Assembly: GCA_017523995.1 (NCBI GenBank)
Contig: JAFWUX010000004.1
Span: forward strand, 1-64,000
From: Oscillospiraceae bacterium
GTDB lineage: Bacteria; Bacillota_A; Clostridia; Oscillospirales; Ruminococcaceae
Direction: 5' to 3'
Length of the DNA: 64,000 nucleotides
Below the pieces are notes generated by a model that searched no databases, was not told where the DNA came from, and worked only from the letters and a program-made list of their open reading frames with translations. Both the position numbers and the translations under genes were made by a program. Position 1 is the stretch's first letter. The number at the start of each line of letters is the position of its first letter. Shown in pieces: positions 48,296-56,954 of the stretch.

Positions 48296-50497
48296 TCAGA
48301 GTGTGATCAGCCTTGCGATGGCGCGCAGGATCATCACAACATCCTCGGAATCGGGCAGACCGGAGCTGTTGACATCCGCGTTCTTCATGCCGGCCTGCTT
48401 CACAACAACATTCGGGTCCTCGGCAAGCAGCCTTGCAAGGATCACCGCGTCACTGACATCGACCATGCCGTCACAGTTGACATCACCTGTTTTTTCTTCC
48501 GCCTGCGGACTGCTGATAGCAGTGAAACGCCGTCCGTATTTCTTTGCATAGGCTTCGACCGCCGCACCGCCTTTGCTGCAGATCGTACCGTCAAAGATAT
48601 ATTCGGTTTCACCGTCAGCCGCAGATTCCGTGCGGTTGCTGATCGTCGCAGCACCTGCCGCTTCATCATAGATCACGCAGTCCGGATTCAGAATCGTGAC
48701 CGCGGATAGCTGCCCGCACGCCGCAAATGCCTCTGCACCGATTGCCGCGATATTCTCCGGCAGTGTGATCTGCTCCAGCGAACTGCAGCGGAAAAATGTC
48801 CGGTCTTTGATCTCAGTGACACCCGCCGGAATGTTGATCTCCTGCAGAGCTGCGCACTGACTGAACGCACCGGCGCCGATCTCCTTGAGCTGCTTCGGCA
48901 GATTCACGGTATTCAGATTCGGGCATGCACTGAACGCCTCCTGCCCGATGCTTTTGACGCTCGCCGGAACCGTGAGGCTCGTCAGATTCCGGTTGCCGCT
49001 GCATGCAAACGCCTCAATTCTTGTCACGCCGTCCGGCACTGTCACATCATATGCTGTTGTCCGCGCACAGACAAGCACACGGTTGATGATCAGAAGCAGG
49101 CTTTCGTTCATCCGGTCTTCCAGCCATGCCGTACCGGTGAATGCATCCTTTCCGAAGGACGTGACGCTCTCCGGAATGATCATCCGGCTGAGATTTTTGC
49201 AGCCGTAAAATGCGCGCGTGCCGATGCCTGTCACGCCGTCCGCGATCTCGGCCTTTCGGATCGCATCCAGATAATCTGCATAGGGCGGTGCGTCCTCATA
49301 ATCGCCCATGTTTCCCGTGCCCGTAATTGTCAGGATGCCCTGACTGTCAAGCGACCATGTCACGTTGTCACCCGCTGCACCGCATGCGCCGGATGCGACC
49401 GGTTTTGCACCGAGGTCAAAGAAATCCCGCCCGTATGTTTCTGCATAGGCTTCGACCGCTGCGCCGCCATAGCTATATATCGTACCGTTGAAGAAATAGC
49501 GGTTCGCCGCTCCGGTCACGCGCTCATAGCCGTTGCTGATCGTCGCGCCGTTTGCGAAATTCTCCTGAATCACGCAGTCCGGATTCCGGATGATGATGCG
49601 CGCGAGGGATTTGCAGCAACTGAACGCATCTGCGCCGATACTTTTGACACTCGCCGGAAGGTCAATGATTTCCAGCTGATCGCAGTCTGCAAAGGTGGCG
49701 GTCGCAATGCTCTCCACGCCTTCCGGAATGCGGATATCCTGCAGGTTTGTGCAGCTGCGGAAGGCGCTGCTGCCGATGCTTTCCACGGTTTCCGGCAGCG
49801 AAACCGTTTCCAGTTCTCGGCATTGATAAAAGGCGGCTGCCCCGATTGCGGTCAGACCTTCCGGCAGCGTCACATGCTTCACAGTCTGGCTGCACCCGGA
49901 GAATGCCGATGCCCCGATTTTTGCAATGCCGTCCGGAACGGTGAGATCCGGCTGCTCCGTCCTGACGGAAAGCAGAATCCGGTTGACGATCAGGAACGGG
50001 CTTTCCGCAAGCCGGTTCTCCATCCACGGTGTACCGGAAAACGCATTCTGCCCGATATCCGTGACGCTCTCCGGAACGGTGAGCTCCGCGAGACTTGTGC
50101 AGCCTTCAAATGCACACGCTGCAATCGCCGTGACGCTTTCCGGAACGGTGATTTCTGTCAGAGCCGTGCATCCGGCGCATGCATACATACCGATGCCTGT
50201 CACGCCGTCTTCAAAGACAACGCTCCGGATATCCTGCAGATACGCTGCATAAGGGGCTGTGCTTTTGTGTGTGATCTGACTGAGCTGCCAGTCCTTCATA
50301 TCGCCCGCGCCGGAAAAAGTCAGTGTGCCTGCGCTGTCCAGCGTCCATGTGAGGCTGCCTTCCTCTGCGCCGCAGTCGCCGGATGCGATATATGCCTGCG
50401 GTTCTCCGTCCGCAGCAGCGGGAACGCCCGTTTGCAGCAGGCTGAGTGCCGCAGCCGCGGCAGCAGCGATGCTTCTGTAGAATCCTGTCTGTTTCAT
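48296..50497 (-). CDS. BspA-type leucine-rich-repeat dockerin protein
   Basis: A 733-residue secreted protein. Signal peptide to about 28. Two halves repeat the same plan: a GDCGAEEGSLTWTLDSAGTLTFSG-like opening (residues 40-70 and 380-410) followed by LRR_5 repeats (VTGIGxxAFxGCxxLxxxxxPxSV). The C-terminal dockerin has DVNCDGMVDVSD and DVNSSGLPDSED. LRR_5 proteins bind surfaces or other proteins. It is the third gene of an operon with an ECF sigma factor and its tethered partner. Confidence 0.88.
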   Translation of the reverse strand: MKQTGFYRSIAAAAAAALSLLQTGVPAAADGEPQAYIASGDCGAEEGSLTWTLDSAGTLTFSGAGDMKDWQLSQITHKSTAPYAAYLQDIRSVVFEDGVTGIGMYACAGCTALTEITVPESVTAIAACAFEGCTSLAELTVPESVTDIGQNAFSGTPWMENRLAESPFLIVNRILLSVRTEQPDLTVPDGIAKIGASAFSGCSQTVKHVTLPEGLTAIGAAAFYQCRELETVSLPETVESIGSSAFRSCTNLQDIRIPEGVESIATATFADCDQLEIIDLPASVKSIGADAFSCCKSLARIIIRNPDCVIQENFANGATISNGYERVTGAANRYFFNGTIYSYGGAAVEAYAETYGRDFFDLGAKPVASGACGAAGDNVTWSLDSQGILTITGTGNMGDYEDAPPYADYLDAIRKAEIADGVTGIGTRAFYGCKNLSRMIIPESVTSFGKDAFTGTAWLEDRMNESLLLIINRVLVCARTTAYDVTVPDGVTRIEAFACSGNRNLTSLTVPASVKSIGQEAFSACPNLNTVNLPKQLKEIGAGAFSQCAALQEINIPAGVTEIKDRTFFRCSSLEQITLPENIAAIGAEAFAACGQLSAVTILNPDCVIYDEAAGAATISNRTESAADGETEYIFDGTICSKGGAAVEAYAKKYGRRFTAISSPQAEEKTGDVNCDGMVDVSDAVILARLLAEDPNVVVKQAGMKNADVNSSGLPDSEDVVMILRAIARLITL

Positions 50498-50539
50498 GAT
50501 ATTTCCCCCTTTCAGGTTTCTGCAATCATGTGTATCTGC

Positions 50540-51652
50540 TCAATCCGTTTCTTCGGTGAACACAAGCTGATCGCCGTTCAGTTCGATGCTTCCTCTTTCC
50601 TTCGGCGCACCGTGATATTCAGAACCCGGCGGATAGAAAATCCTGCGCGTGACGCTCCATTGCGCCGTGCCGTCCGCATCCTGCTCGAGGTTCAGATTAT
50701 ACATATAGAACCCGCCGACAGAAAGATCGCCCTTTTCGCCAAGTTCATAGGTTGTCTGCGTGCGGTGCTCATAGACATACACCGTGCTGTCAAGATACGG
50801 TTCGTAATATGCATCGGAAAATGTCTGGATACAAATCTCCGGCAGACCGTCACCGTTGAGATCATCTGCAAGGACTGCGGTGATCGGGCTGCCTTCACAG
50901 ATCAGCTTTGTTTCCCCGTCCGCTGTCACCCAGAGGCGGTCCGGCAGTTTCTCGTATGCATAATACCGCTCCAGCGTGAACTGCACATCCGGAAAGGCAT
51001 CCAGTGTCTTCCGGTACAGCTGACGCTGCGGCGAATCGAAAGAAGAATACAGAATCCTGCAGACGTCCGGCGGGGGCGCGGTCTGAGCGGAATCGGCTGT
51101 TGTCACGGTTGTGACGGCTGCTGACACCGTCTCTGCCGCAGTTGTTTGCATCGCTGTTGCTGTTGTTCCGGCAGATGGCTGCGCAGCCTTTGTGTCTGCA
51201 TTTGTCAGAGCGGCTGCCGCAGTCTGTGTCACCGCTGCGGTCTGCATCGCAGCGGTTGTGAGGGCAGCCGTTGTCCGCGCTGTTGTCAGATCGGATCCGG
51301 CGGCGGTCGATGCAGAAGATATCTGCGTTCCGGCGATCACCGGCAAGGCAGTCGGTTCTGTTGTCTGCGGCGTGCCGGAAAATTCGGTATACTCTGCCGG
51401 TTTGCTGCCGCGCATGATCAGATATCCGAAGCCGACTGCAAACAGCAGGCAGGCTGCCGCAACAGCAGCCGGAACGATGCGGGAGACCCGGACAGGCTGC
51501 ACTGCGGAAACCGGCTCCGGCAGATCATACTGCAGCGCCGTTCCGTCCGCCGGCAGCTCCGGTTCGTCTGCACCGGTCAGATCATCCATGCATGCACCGA
51601 TCATGTCAGCAGGGACATTTCCGAGTGCTTTCATTATATCCAATGCAATCAC
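50540..51652 (-). CDS. Membrane-tethered partner of the ECF sigma factor
   Basis: A 370-residue protein. The start is GTG 51652, overlapping the sigma stop (GTGA). A 60-residue cytoplasmic segment (MKALGNVPADMIGACMDDL) precedes one membrane segment (VPAAVAAACLLFAVGFGYLI), a Thr/Ala-rich linker, and an extracellular domain with a DLNGDGLPEICIQTF calcium-loop repeat (VCBS-like). Position and layout suggest an anti-sigma factor of RsgI-like design, though the cytoplasmic part matches no family I can name. The outside part may sense a ligand. Linker is unusually long and low complexity. Confidence 0.65.
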   Translation of the reverse strand: MIALDIMKALGNVPADMIGACMDDLTGADEPELPADGTALQYDLPEPVSAVQPVRVSRIVPAAVAAACLLFAVGFGYLIMRGSKPAEYTEFSGTPQTTEPTALPVIAGTQISSASTAAGSDLTTARTTAALTTAAMQTAAVTQTAAAALTNADTKAAQPSAGTTATAMQTTAAETVSAAVTTVTTADSAQTAPPPDVCRILYSSFDSPQRQLYRKTLDAFPDVQFTLERYYAYEKLPDRLWVTADGETKLICEGSPITAVLADDLNGDGLPEICIQTFSDAYYEPYLDSTVYVYEHRTQTTYELGEKGDLSVGGFYMYNLNLEQDADGTAQWSVTRRIFYPPGSEYHGAPKERGSIELNGDQLVFTEETD

Positions 51653-52209
51653 AGCAATCCTTCCTTTCTGAGATATTCTTTCAGCTTCTCCCTTGTCCGG
51701 AGCAGATCCATTTTCACTGCACTGACGCTCATGCCGTATTTCTGCGCAATCGCCTGCACGGATTCCGACATAAAATACCGCAGCAGAAAAATGTTCCGTT
51801 TCCGCTCCGGCAGCGCCTGAAGCCATGCGGTCAGGGCGGCAGTCAGCTCGCGCTGTTCGACCTGATGCTCAACCTGCTCGCCGGATGGAATGATCTCCGC
51901 CAGTTCATCCAGCGCCGCACAAAACTGCGTGCCGCCGCGCTTTTGCCTGTGCGCTTTTTCATAGCGGTCGATCGCGGTACAGCGGACGAGTGAAGCAAGA
52001 TATGCAGGCAGATGTTCCGGACAGTTCGGGGGGATTGAATTCCAGACATCCAGCAGCATATCACTGACGCATTCCTCTGCATCCTCACGGCTTCCGGTCA
52101 TGCGGTACGCGATCTGATAACACATTGCGCCGTACTGCGCCCGAATGATCTGCAGCGCGGATTCATCCCGCTTTTGCAGCAGTGACAGGATCCGGTCATC
52201 ATCGTGCAT
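51649..52209 (-). CDS. ECF-type RNA polymerase sigma factor
   Basis: A 186-residue sigma-70 family protein. Region 2 spans YGAMCYQIAYRMTGSREDAE to DVWNSIPPNCPEHLPAYLAS, region 4 has LPERKRNIFLLRYFMSESVQ and SVSAVKMDLLRTREKLKEYL. GGGGGT lies before the ATG at 52209. First gene of an operon with a tethered regulator and an LRR-dockerin protein. No autoregulatory ECF promoter is obvious; the promoter found is sigma-A type. Confidence 0.9.
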   Translation of the reverse strand: MHDDDRILSLLQKRDESALQIIRAQYGAMCYQIAYRMTGSREDAEECVSDMLLDVWNSIPPNCPEHLPAYLASLVRCTAIDRYEKAHRQKRGGTQFCAALDELAEIIPSGEQVEHQVEQRELTAALTAWLQALPERKRNIFLLRYFMSESVQAIAQKYGMSVSAVKMDLLRTREKLKEYLRKEGLL

Positions 52210-52286
52210 TGCTTCACCCCCTTTGTACATATAGTCGGCATTTTTCTGCTTTGGTCACTTAAAAATTCAAATTTTATTCTATCCAT

Positions 52287-52315
52287 ATTATAACCGGTAT
52301 AAAGGTGAAATGCAA
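52287..52315 (-). promoter_or_regulatory. Promoter of the ECF sigma operon
   Basis: Minus-strand -35 TTGCAT (52310-52315), 17-bp spacer, -10 TATAAT (52287-52292). Confidence 0.6.
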
Positions 52316-52381
52316 GTATCAGCACTGCGGCTGCCGATTTTTCGGGGTGAAGGCTTTTCACGCAGTGAAGCAATAAATGAC

Positions 52382-52410
52382 TTGACGCTGCCCTGTTCAT
52401 GTGATATAAT
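52382..52410 (+). promoter_or_regulatory. Promoter of the MutS-like gene
   Basis: -35 TTGACG (52382-52387), 17-bp spacer, -10 TATAAT (52405-52410), 30 nt upstream of the start codon. Confidence 0.7.
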
Positions 52411-52439
52411 CATATCAATTTTACAAGCGGAGGTACATC

Positions 52440-54116
52440 ATGCAGCACATCAGCCTGTTAGCGCCGGATGAATCCGGCAGCTGTTTTCATATCACAGAAC
52501 GCACCGCCGCCGATCTCAGCCTTGACTTTCTCAGCGGCAATATCACAAAAAATGCAGCAGAGCAAACGGTCATCCGGCGCATCCTGCTGAACATGCCGGT
52601 CGATCCGGCGATCACGCGCTACCGCCATGCCGTCTACACAGAACTGCGCAGCGATCAGACCTTCTGCACAGAGCTGTTCAAAGTCTGCGATTCGCTGCGC
52701 TTCTCTTTCAATGACCGCCCCGTGATGATCGGCGGACAATCCTCGATCTGGGAGCTGGTTCAGCGGTTCCGTGCGATTGAGCATTATATCCGCTCCGTCA
52801 TGAAGCTGCGCGATCTCTTTGCGGGGCGCACATTTCATTCCGAAGGCTTGCAGCGCTTTGCCGCCTGCATCGAAACAATCAGCAAAGACAGCGGATTTGA
52901 TGAACTGCTCAAGGATATCTCCGCGCTCGATGATGATGTTTACAGCATCCGCAGCATCACGCTCGGCATCAATCTCGATCCCAATTATAATGCGGCGGAA
53001 GTCGGCATTGTCTCGCTGAACCGCTTTTCCTACAGGGAGCAGAGCGCCCTGCAGAATTTCATAGCATTTCACCGCAGGGACCGTGTCTCCGACCGCGACC
53101 TCTATCCCTTTTCAATGGAAGTGCATTCCAACGGCTGGGACTGGTTCGAGAAGCACTGCCCCGATATCCAGACACCGCCCCGTCCGGAGGATACCGCGCT
53201 CAGGGATAATCTGACCGTCATCGTGGAGCGCATGCTGCCCGTGCTGACCGGAAAGCTGAAAAAAGTGCTGGATAAATATGTCCATATCAGCGGCAGAATG
53301 CTCGCGGACCTTGCCGATGAACTGCTGTTTTATCAGCGCTTCATCGGCTTTGAGCAGAAGCTGCAGGAGCACGGATTCCCCTGCTGCAGCGGCACCGAAT
53401 CGCCGGATGACACGATGCTGCATGATTTCTATAATGTGCGGCTCGCGCTGGTTTCAATGGAAGGCAAGCTTGCGGAAACCGTAGTCTGCAATGATGCCGC
53501 ATTCACTGATGACCAGACTGTGCAGATTCTGACCGGACCGAACAGAGGCGGCAAAACAATCCTGACACAGGGCATCGGGCTTGCATTCCTGCTCTATCAG
53601 AGCGGCGTATTTGTTCCGGCATCTGCGGCAAAAATCCACCGCTGCGACGGCATCTTCTCGCATTTTCCCGTCGAGGAGGAACGCACGGTCTCCCTCGGCA
53701 GGCTCGGCGAAGAAGCCGCGCGCTGCAGGGAAATCTGCAAACAGGCAACTGCCGAAAGCCTGCTGCTGTTCAACGAATCCTTTGCGACAACCAGCCATAC
53801 CGAATCGCTGTATATCGCAGAAGATGTGCTGAAATATCTCTGCCGCATCGGTTCGCGCACCATTTTCAATACGCATATGCATGAGCTTGCTGAGCACTGC
53901 GACCGCCTTTCCGATGCTGCGGATACCCGCTGCAGGGCATGCAGTATCGTCATGGAAAACGGCGCGGACAACCGGTATAAAATCAGCCGCAGAAAGCCCG
54001 ACGGCAAAAGCTATGCCCGTTCCATCGCGGAGCAATACGGCATTACATTTGAGCAGCTCTGCAGCGAACTTGAAAGCGGTCACGAAATCTGTCAAAGAAG
54101 GGATGATGCTCTGTGA
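52440..54116 (+). CDS. MutS-family ATPase without mismatch-binding domain
   Basis: A 558-residue protein. The C-terminal ATPase is intact: P-loop TGPNRGGKTILTQGIGLAF (about 363-380), a Walker B LLLFNESFATTS in which Asn-Glu replaces the usual Asp-Glu, and a NTHMHELA His switch. N-terminal 300 residues form MutS-like core/lever helices. The first mismatch-recognition domains of MutS are absent, as in MutS-related proteins of uncertain role (not housekeeping MutS). GGAGG precedes the ATG. Function in repair is not established. Confidence 0.85.
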   Translation: MQHISLLAPDESGSCFHITERTAADLSLDFLSGNITKNAAEQTVIRRILLNMPVDPAITRYRHAVYTELRSDQTFCTELFKVCDSLRFSFNDRPVMIGGQSSIWELVQRFRAIEHYIRSVMKLRDLFAGRTFHSEGLQRFAACIETISKDSGFDELLKDISALDDDVYSIRSITLGINLDPNYNAAEVGIVSLNRFSYREQSALQNFIAFHRRDRVSDRDLYPFSMEVHSNGWDWFEKHCPDIQTPPRPEDTALRDNLTVIVERMLPVLTGKLKKVLDKYVHISGRMLADLADELLFYQRFIGFEQKLQEHGFPCCSGTESPDDTMLHDFYNVRLALVSMEGKLAETVVCNDAAFTDDQTVQILTGPNRGGKTILTQGIGLAFLLYQSGVFVPASAAKIHRCDGIFSHFPVEEERTVSLGRLGEEAARCREICKQATAESLLLFNESFATTSHTESLYIAEDVLKYLCRIGSRTIFNTHMHELAEHCDRLSDAADTRCRACSIVMENGADNRYKISRRKPDGKSYARSIAEQYGITFEQLCSELESGHEICQRRDDAL

Positions 54117-54289
54117 AATATACGATCGAGCCGGATCTATACTGGGCGGCACAGGCGTTAAAAGAATATCTGAATATTCCCCGCAGGCAATGTAAGCATT
54201 TTGCAAATGATCGAGTCTGCGTTGAAAACAGACGTTTTCCGCTCTTGCTTTTTGCTGCGGGATATGCTATAATGATCTCAGCAGGCTGA
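54113..54289 (+). CDS. Possible 58-residue coupled ORF
   Basis: A GTG overlapping the MutS-like stop (GTGA) opens a frame beginning (V)KYTIEPDLYWAAQALKEYLN, which reads as protein for about 27 codons. The last part overlaps the next gene's promoter and looks non-coding. May be a truncated gene or a remnant. No RBS beyond coupling. Confidence 0.3.
   Translation: MKYTIEPDLYWAAQALKEYLNIPRRQCKHFANDRVCVENRRFPLLLFAAGYAIMISAG
54245..54273 (+). promoter_or_regulatory. Promoter of the flavin reductase gene
   Basis: -35 TTGCTT (54245-54250), 17-bp spacer, -10 TATAAT (54268-54273). Confidence 0.65.
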
Positions 54290-54327
54290 AACACTGCCTG
54301 CAATATCATAGCAGCGGAGGTATTCAA

Positions 54328-54909
54328 ATGAGAAAGAATTTAGGCGTACAGCCCGCACTGTTCCCGATGCCTGTTGTGATCATCGCGGCATACGGCGCGG
54401 ACGGAACCGTCTGCGCAATGAACGCAGCATGGGCACAGATCTGTGATATGGACAAGATCGCCCTGTTCATTGATGCGGACCACAAAACAACAAAGAATAT
54501 CATGGAAACAAAAGCCTTCACCGTCAGCATTGCCGATGTGCCGAACATGGAGAGCGCAGATTTCTTCGGAATCGCAACCGGCAACAAAATGCCCGACAAA
54601 TTTGATCGCTCCGGCTGCCATGCGGTCAGGAGTGAATTTGTGAATGCGCCGGTCATCACGGAATATCCGGTTGCGCTGGAATGCGAGTTCCTTGAGGAGA
54701 TCAACACCGAGAATATGCACGCAATTGTGGGCAAAATCGTGAATGTCAGCGCGGAGGAAAGCGTCATCGGCGACAAGGACAAGATCCTGCCGGAGAAGGT
54801 CAATGCGCTCATTTTCGATCAGTACAGAAGCGGCTATTTTGCCGTCGGCGAAAAGGTCGGTCAGGCATGGAACGCAGGCGCCGGACTGATGAAGAAGGCT
54901 GCAGAATAA
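54328..54909 (+). CDS. Flavin reductase-like FMN-binding protein
   Basis: A 193-residue protein of the flavin reductase-like split-barrel family. Typical sequence order: MPVVIIAAYGADGTVCAMNA, DADHKTTKNI (replacing the common SRxTxxNI), AFTVSIADVPNMESADFFGI and a C-terminal ECEFLEEINTENMHAIVGKI. Likely binds FMN and reduces flavin or another acceptor. Single gene with promoter and terminator. Confidence 0.88.
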   Translation: MRKNLGVQPALFPMPVVIIAAYGADGTVCAMNAAWAQICDMDKIALFIDADHKTTKNIMETKAFTVSIADVPNMESADFFGIATGNKMPDKFDRSGCHAVRSEFVNAPVITEYPVALECEFLEEINTENMHAIVGKIVNVSAEESVIGDKDKILPEKVNALIFDQYRSGYFAVGEKVGQAWNAGAGLMKKAAE

Positions 54910-54934
54910 TCCGCGAATCAACCATACAAAACAG

Positions 54935-54962
54935 AATCAGCGCCCTGAGCGGGGCGCTGATT
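54935..54962 (+). terminator. Terminator of the flavin reductase gene
   Basis: 11-bp stem AATCAGCGCCC/GGGCGCTGATT with 6-nt loop, followed by ATTTT. Confidence 0.75.
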
Positions 54963-55061
54963 ATTTTGGCATCAGTCAGAATGCAGGCTGGGTTATTCCA
55001 CGGTAAACGTCACATTCCAGCTAATGCATTTTATTTTTCACAATTCTATCACAGTATCTGG

Positions 55062-55090
55062 TTGATTTTTGCAGCGGAAACCGTTATAAT
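55062..55090 (+). promoter_or_regulatory. Promoter of the HD-domain gene
   Basis: -35 TTGATT (55062-55067), 17-bp spacer, -10 TATAAT (55085-55090). A 120-nt leader follows, containing a TTGTTCC/GGAACA hairpin near 55164-55186. Confidence 0.65.
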
Positions 55091-55216
55091 AAGTAAGAGT
55101 GTGCATACCGCACCCCAGCATTTTAATGAATACGGCAGAGGGCAGATGTGCAGAATCCGGCTTGTTCCCGTGAGCAGGAACAGGCAGAAAACATCCCCGG
55201 TTTATGAGGTGTTATC

Positions 55217-55873
55217 ATGACTTACGAAGAAATCAGGAAAGTGGAAGAAATCAATATCTACATCAGGCAGGCGGACGAATCATTGCAGGCGCTCGGCTAC
55301 ACCGAGCACAGCTTTGCCCATGTCACCTGTGTTGCAGAGCGCGCCGGATATATCCTTGAGACACTCGGGTTTCCGGCGCGGACAGTGGAGCTTGCGAAAA
55401 TCGCAGGCTATCTGCATGACCTCGGCAATCTGATCAACCGCGTCGATCACAGTCAGTCCGGCGCAATCATGGCGTTCAGAATCCTCGATCACATGCATTT
55501 TCCGCCCGAGGAAATCGGGCAGATCGTCTCCGCAATCGGCAACCACGATGAAGGCTTCGGCGTTCCGGTCAGCGCACTTGCTGCCGCTCTGATTCTTGCA
55601 GATAAAAGCGATGTGCGGCGCAACCGCGTCAGAAATCAGGATGTGTCTACATTTGATATTCATGACCGCGTCAATTATTCGGTCACAAAATCGGAACTCA
55701 AAATCAATGAGGCACATACAATCATCAAGCTCAAGCTGCATGTCGATACCAGATACAGCTCCGTGATGGATTACTTTGAAATCTTCCTGCAGCGCATGAT
55801 CCTCTGCAGAAAAGCTGCGGATAAGCTCGGGCTGGAATTCAAGCTGATCATCAATGAGCAGCAGCTGATCTGA
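55217..55873 (+). CDS. HD-domain phosphohydrolase
   Basis: A 218-residue soluble protein. HD-family metal ligands: His in EHSFAHVTCV (about 35-38), the HD pair in GYLHDLGN (about 72-73), His in IGNHDEGFG and Asp in LADKSDVRR. Such enzymes remove phosphate from nucleotides or cyclic dinucleotides; substrate not predictable. Start by ATG with GAGGTG upstream. Confidence 0.88.
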   Translation: MTYEEIRKVEEINIYIRQADESLQALGYTEHSFAHVTCVAERAGYILETLGFPARTVELAKIAGYLHDLGNLINRVDHSQSGAIMAFRILDHMHFPPEEIGQIVSAIGNHDEGFGVPVSALAAALILADKSDVRRNRVRNQDVSTFDIHDRVNYSVTKSELKINEAHTIIKLKLHVDTRYSSVMDYFEIFLQRMILCRKAADKLGLEFKLIINEQQLI

Positions 55874-55915
55874 CAGACAGCCGTTTATATTCATCTGTTC
55901 GCTAAAAAATCAATC

Positions 55916-55936
55916 GGCTGAAAGGATACTTCAGCC
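55916..55936. other. Hairpin before the lipoprotein gene
   Basis: GGCTGAA/TTCAGCC (7 bp, 7-nt loop) 22 nt before the lipoprotein ATG. No T run, so more likely an RNA stabiliser or leader element than a terminator. Confidence 0.35.
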
Positions 55937-55957
55937 CGAAAACAGGAGGACTCCATT

Positions 55958-56869
55958 ATGAAAAAATCAATGATCGCGCTCTCGCTTCTTGCATCTGCGC
56001 TCCTGCTCGCATCGTGCGATACGCCTGATGTCAGTTCGACTGCATCCGCGCCGGATTCCACTGCGGAGCAGACAACCGCCGTCACCGAATCCACAGACAC
56101 CGCTGAAACAACCGCGGAAACCGCTGCAGAATCCGTCACGGAGCTGACCGCCGCAGCAGCCGAATCCAAAACCACTGCCGCTGTCACCGAAATGCAGGGC
56201 GCGCCGGATAACGATTTCACATCCATTGCGGGCGTCTGGTATATTGACGGCGACCCGACGACTGCCTCTATCAAGATTAACGCGGACGGCACATTCAAAT
56301 CCTACTACGCATCCGGCAATCTGGAAAACGAGGGCACAATCCGCCGCGAGAGCGAGGAGATCGAAGGCACTACCAATTACTGGTACAATCTCTATGACCA
56401 AAACGGCGAATATATCATGGGCTTCCTCGATACCGGCAGCAACACAGATCTCTATGTCGGCAACGGCGCAACACCGCACTTTCAGAAATTCGGCGAGGGC
56501 GGTCTTGCCGATGACGGCCGCGGTCCGGGCGAAGAATTCGTCGGCAGATGGAACTGCGACCGCGCCTATCTGACGATCACACAGAACTCCGATACCGAGT
56601 TTCATGCGGTGGTCAAATGGGGCTCCAGTGCATCCTCACATGTGGAATGGGATTACCCGCTGACCTATCAGGGCGGAAAGCTCGTCTGCAGCGGCAAGGC
56701 AAGCAAGACCTATGTGGAATATCCTGCACCGGATGCGGAACCGGATAAAACCGTGGAATACACCGACGGCAGCGGCGAATTTGTCATGCAGGGTGCAGGC
56801 GTTGTCTGGAACGATCTGACCGAACACAGCGGCGACGAAATGGTCTTCCAGACTGCACCGGAGGAATAA
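55958..56869 (+). CDS. Lipoprotein, first gene of the ABC operon
   Basis: A 303-residue secreted lipoprotein: hydrophobic start and lipobox LASC (Cys at 20). Residues 25-85 are a Thr/Ala/Glu-rich linker, then two similar beta domains: IAGVWYIDGDPTTASIKINA (about 92) and FVGRWNCDRAYLTITQNSDT (about 196), each like lipocalin-type sandwich repeats. No enzyme motif. RBS GGAGGA precedes the ATG. It starts an operon with an FtsX-type permease, an ATPase and a second lipoprotein. Confidence 0.75.
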   Translation: MKKSMIALSLLASALLLASCDTPDVSSTASAPDSTAEQTTAVTESTDTAETTAETAAESVTELTAAAAESKTTAAVTEMQGAPDNDFTSIAGVWYIDGDPTTASIKINADGTFKSYYASGNLENEGTIRRESEEIEGTTNYWYNLYDQNGEYIMGFLDTGSNTDLYVGNGATPHFQKFGEGGLADDGRGPGEEFVGRWNCDRAYLTITQNSDTEFHAVVKWGSSASSHVEWDYPLTYQGGKLVCSGKASKTYVEYPAPDAEPDKTVEYTDGSGEFVMQGAGVVWNDLTEHSGDEMVFQTAPEE

Positions 56870-56954
56870 TCAAAGCATCCGATCGGGAACCGGAAGGCTC
56901 CCGATTCGTTCAACAATCGAACTACACGATCCAATATAGCAGGAGGCAGACTGC

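Noticed and set aside
52440..54116. Housekeeping MutS
   Set aside because: Lacks the mismatch-binding domains and is too short; kept as a MutS-related ATPase.
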